Shown piece after piece: positions 63,180 to 64,000 of a stretch of DNA of 64,000 nucleotides. A model generated the notes under the pieces. That model was not told the origin of the DNA, made no database searches, and was given only the letters and a program-made list of their open reading frames with translations. The DNA comes from Torymus aiolomorphi (Eukaryota; Arthropoda; Insecta; Hymenoptera; Torymidae), in NCBI GenBank assembly GCA_036365515.1, contig CM070873.1:77910029-77974028 (forward strand), read 5' to 3'. Numbering within the stretch: the first letter of the stretch is position 1; each line of letters opens with the position of its first letter. The position numbers were made by a program, and so were the translations under genes.

Positions 63180-64000
63180 AAAGCGCGCCAAAATTCAAAT
63201 TGTAATTGACTTCAGAAAACACGTCCTCATAGAATTATAAATCTTTTTCATTTATATACAAATAAGGAGATTAATTAATAATTAATTAAACAATGTTTAA
63301 TCAAATTAAAGCCCAAAAAATTAAAAAAAAAGTAAAAAATCAAATAATTAGTAACAGAATATTTGTATTAATAATTATGTCTCTTCATATATTTATTTGT
63401 TTTTCATATATAAATGAGATAATCTTAAATTTTTTCTAAGTATCTACATTATAAATTTATTTGTATCGTTTTTTCACAAATTTTATGTTAATAAAATAAT
63501 GATACGAAATATATTATTTTTATTCTTCATTATGTAAAAAATAATTTGTTGTAAACTACACTTTTATATTAATAAACACATGTATCTGCATTTTTAGTAG
63601 ATAAAGATCAAGTTTTAGAATCAAGTAAAAGTCATAAAATTTTTCATTTACAACATAAAAAAAAAATTTTTAAGTATGTACTATGAATTAATATTTTACT
63701 CTTTATAGTTAAACAAGTATAGAATAAACAACGCTTTATCACTTTCATATTTGTGAAATATTAATATTTAAACTATTAACTATCCTGACCGTATGCTTCT
63801 TTCTCGACAGTTGAGGGGAACTTTGTACTACAGAAATCCGCGTTATCGACATTCTGAAATTTTCATTTTTTCACATAAAATTCACGTATAAGTATTATTT
63901 GAAATTTTAATTTCAAATTTATTTTTATTTCTATAGCATATTTTAACGAGCAAGATTAATTGCTTGATATAAATTATAAACGTTGTAAATTTAAATACTA
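63180..64000. other. AT-rich DNA, nothing recognised
   Basis: Very AT-rich sequence to the window end, upstream of the minus-strand promoter. No open frame, repeat or motif could be supported. Confidence 0.4.

Noticed and set aside
1..64000. CRISPR arrays, operons, ribosome binding sites, tRNA and rRNA genes
   Set aside because: None seen. The window is eukaryotic in structure, and no spaced direct-repeat array or tRNA-like cloverleaf with a GGTTCGAATCC-type arm was noticed.

Overview
The window is nuclear DNA of an animal, most likely an insect. The evidence is GT-AG introns, a THAP zinc-finger gene, a PDGF/VEGF-related growth factor of the insect Pvf type, an arthropod-style TATA plus TCAGTC initiator, and many small inverted-repeat transposons. 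AT-rich DNA alternates with short GC-rich, CpG-rich islands, and long (CT)n, (GT)n and CGCG runs are common. That texture would suit a parasitoid wasp or other hymenopteran, but this is an inference from texture and not a proof. No bacterial or organellar feature, tRNA or rRNA was seen.

Layout. 1-3.3 kb is repeat-rich: a 444 bp fold-back with G/C-run ends, a second inverted-repeat element, and repeat-like flanks. 4.73-5.65 kb (minus) is a two-exon THAP-domain gene whose join gives a 267-residue protein with a C-terminal coiled coil. 9.6-10.47 kb (minus) holds the three last exons of a Pvf-like gene, read by joining frames across introns: the end of the cystine-knot domain, a CxCxC block and a cysteine-rich tail. 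A 44-nt exon at 34.6 kb fits directly upstream in phase and would make the intervening intron 24 kb. From 10.5 to 62.8 kb I find no other convincing coding gene. This span is intron-like or intergenic DNA with transposon relics, microsatellites and CpG-rich islands every few kb. At 62.8-63.1 kb (minus) a core promoter leads into an exon with a good donor site; it could be the start of the same Pvf transcription unit, but that link is unproven.

Mobile elements. The best defined are a 1.23 kb TA-flanked element with reiterated GGGGCAYG..GTGGCA motifs (21.3-22.6 kb), a 1.4 kb CCCTGGTAGAAA-ended element (24.7-26.1 kb) with a second diverged body copy at 19.2-21.05 kb, a 485 bp TA-flanked MITE carrying a nested 252 bp deletion derivative of that element (47.9-48.4 kb), a 170 bp near-perfect palindrome (39.1 kb) and a 0.67 kb fold-back (58.26-58.93 kb). 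None encodes a recognisable transposase.

Main uncertainty: the exon carrying the RCGGCC core of the PDGF/VEGF knot was not found by reading. The Pvf gene is therefore described as its 3' half only.
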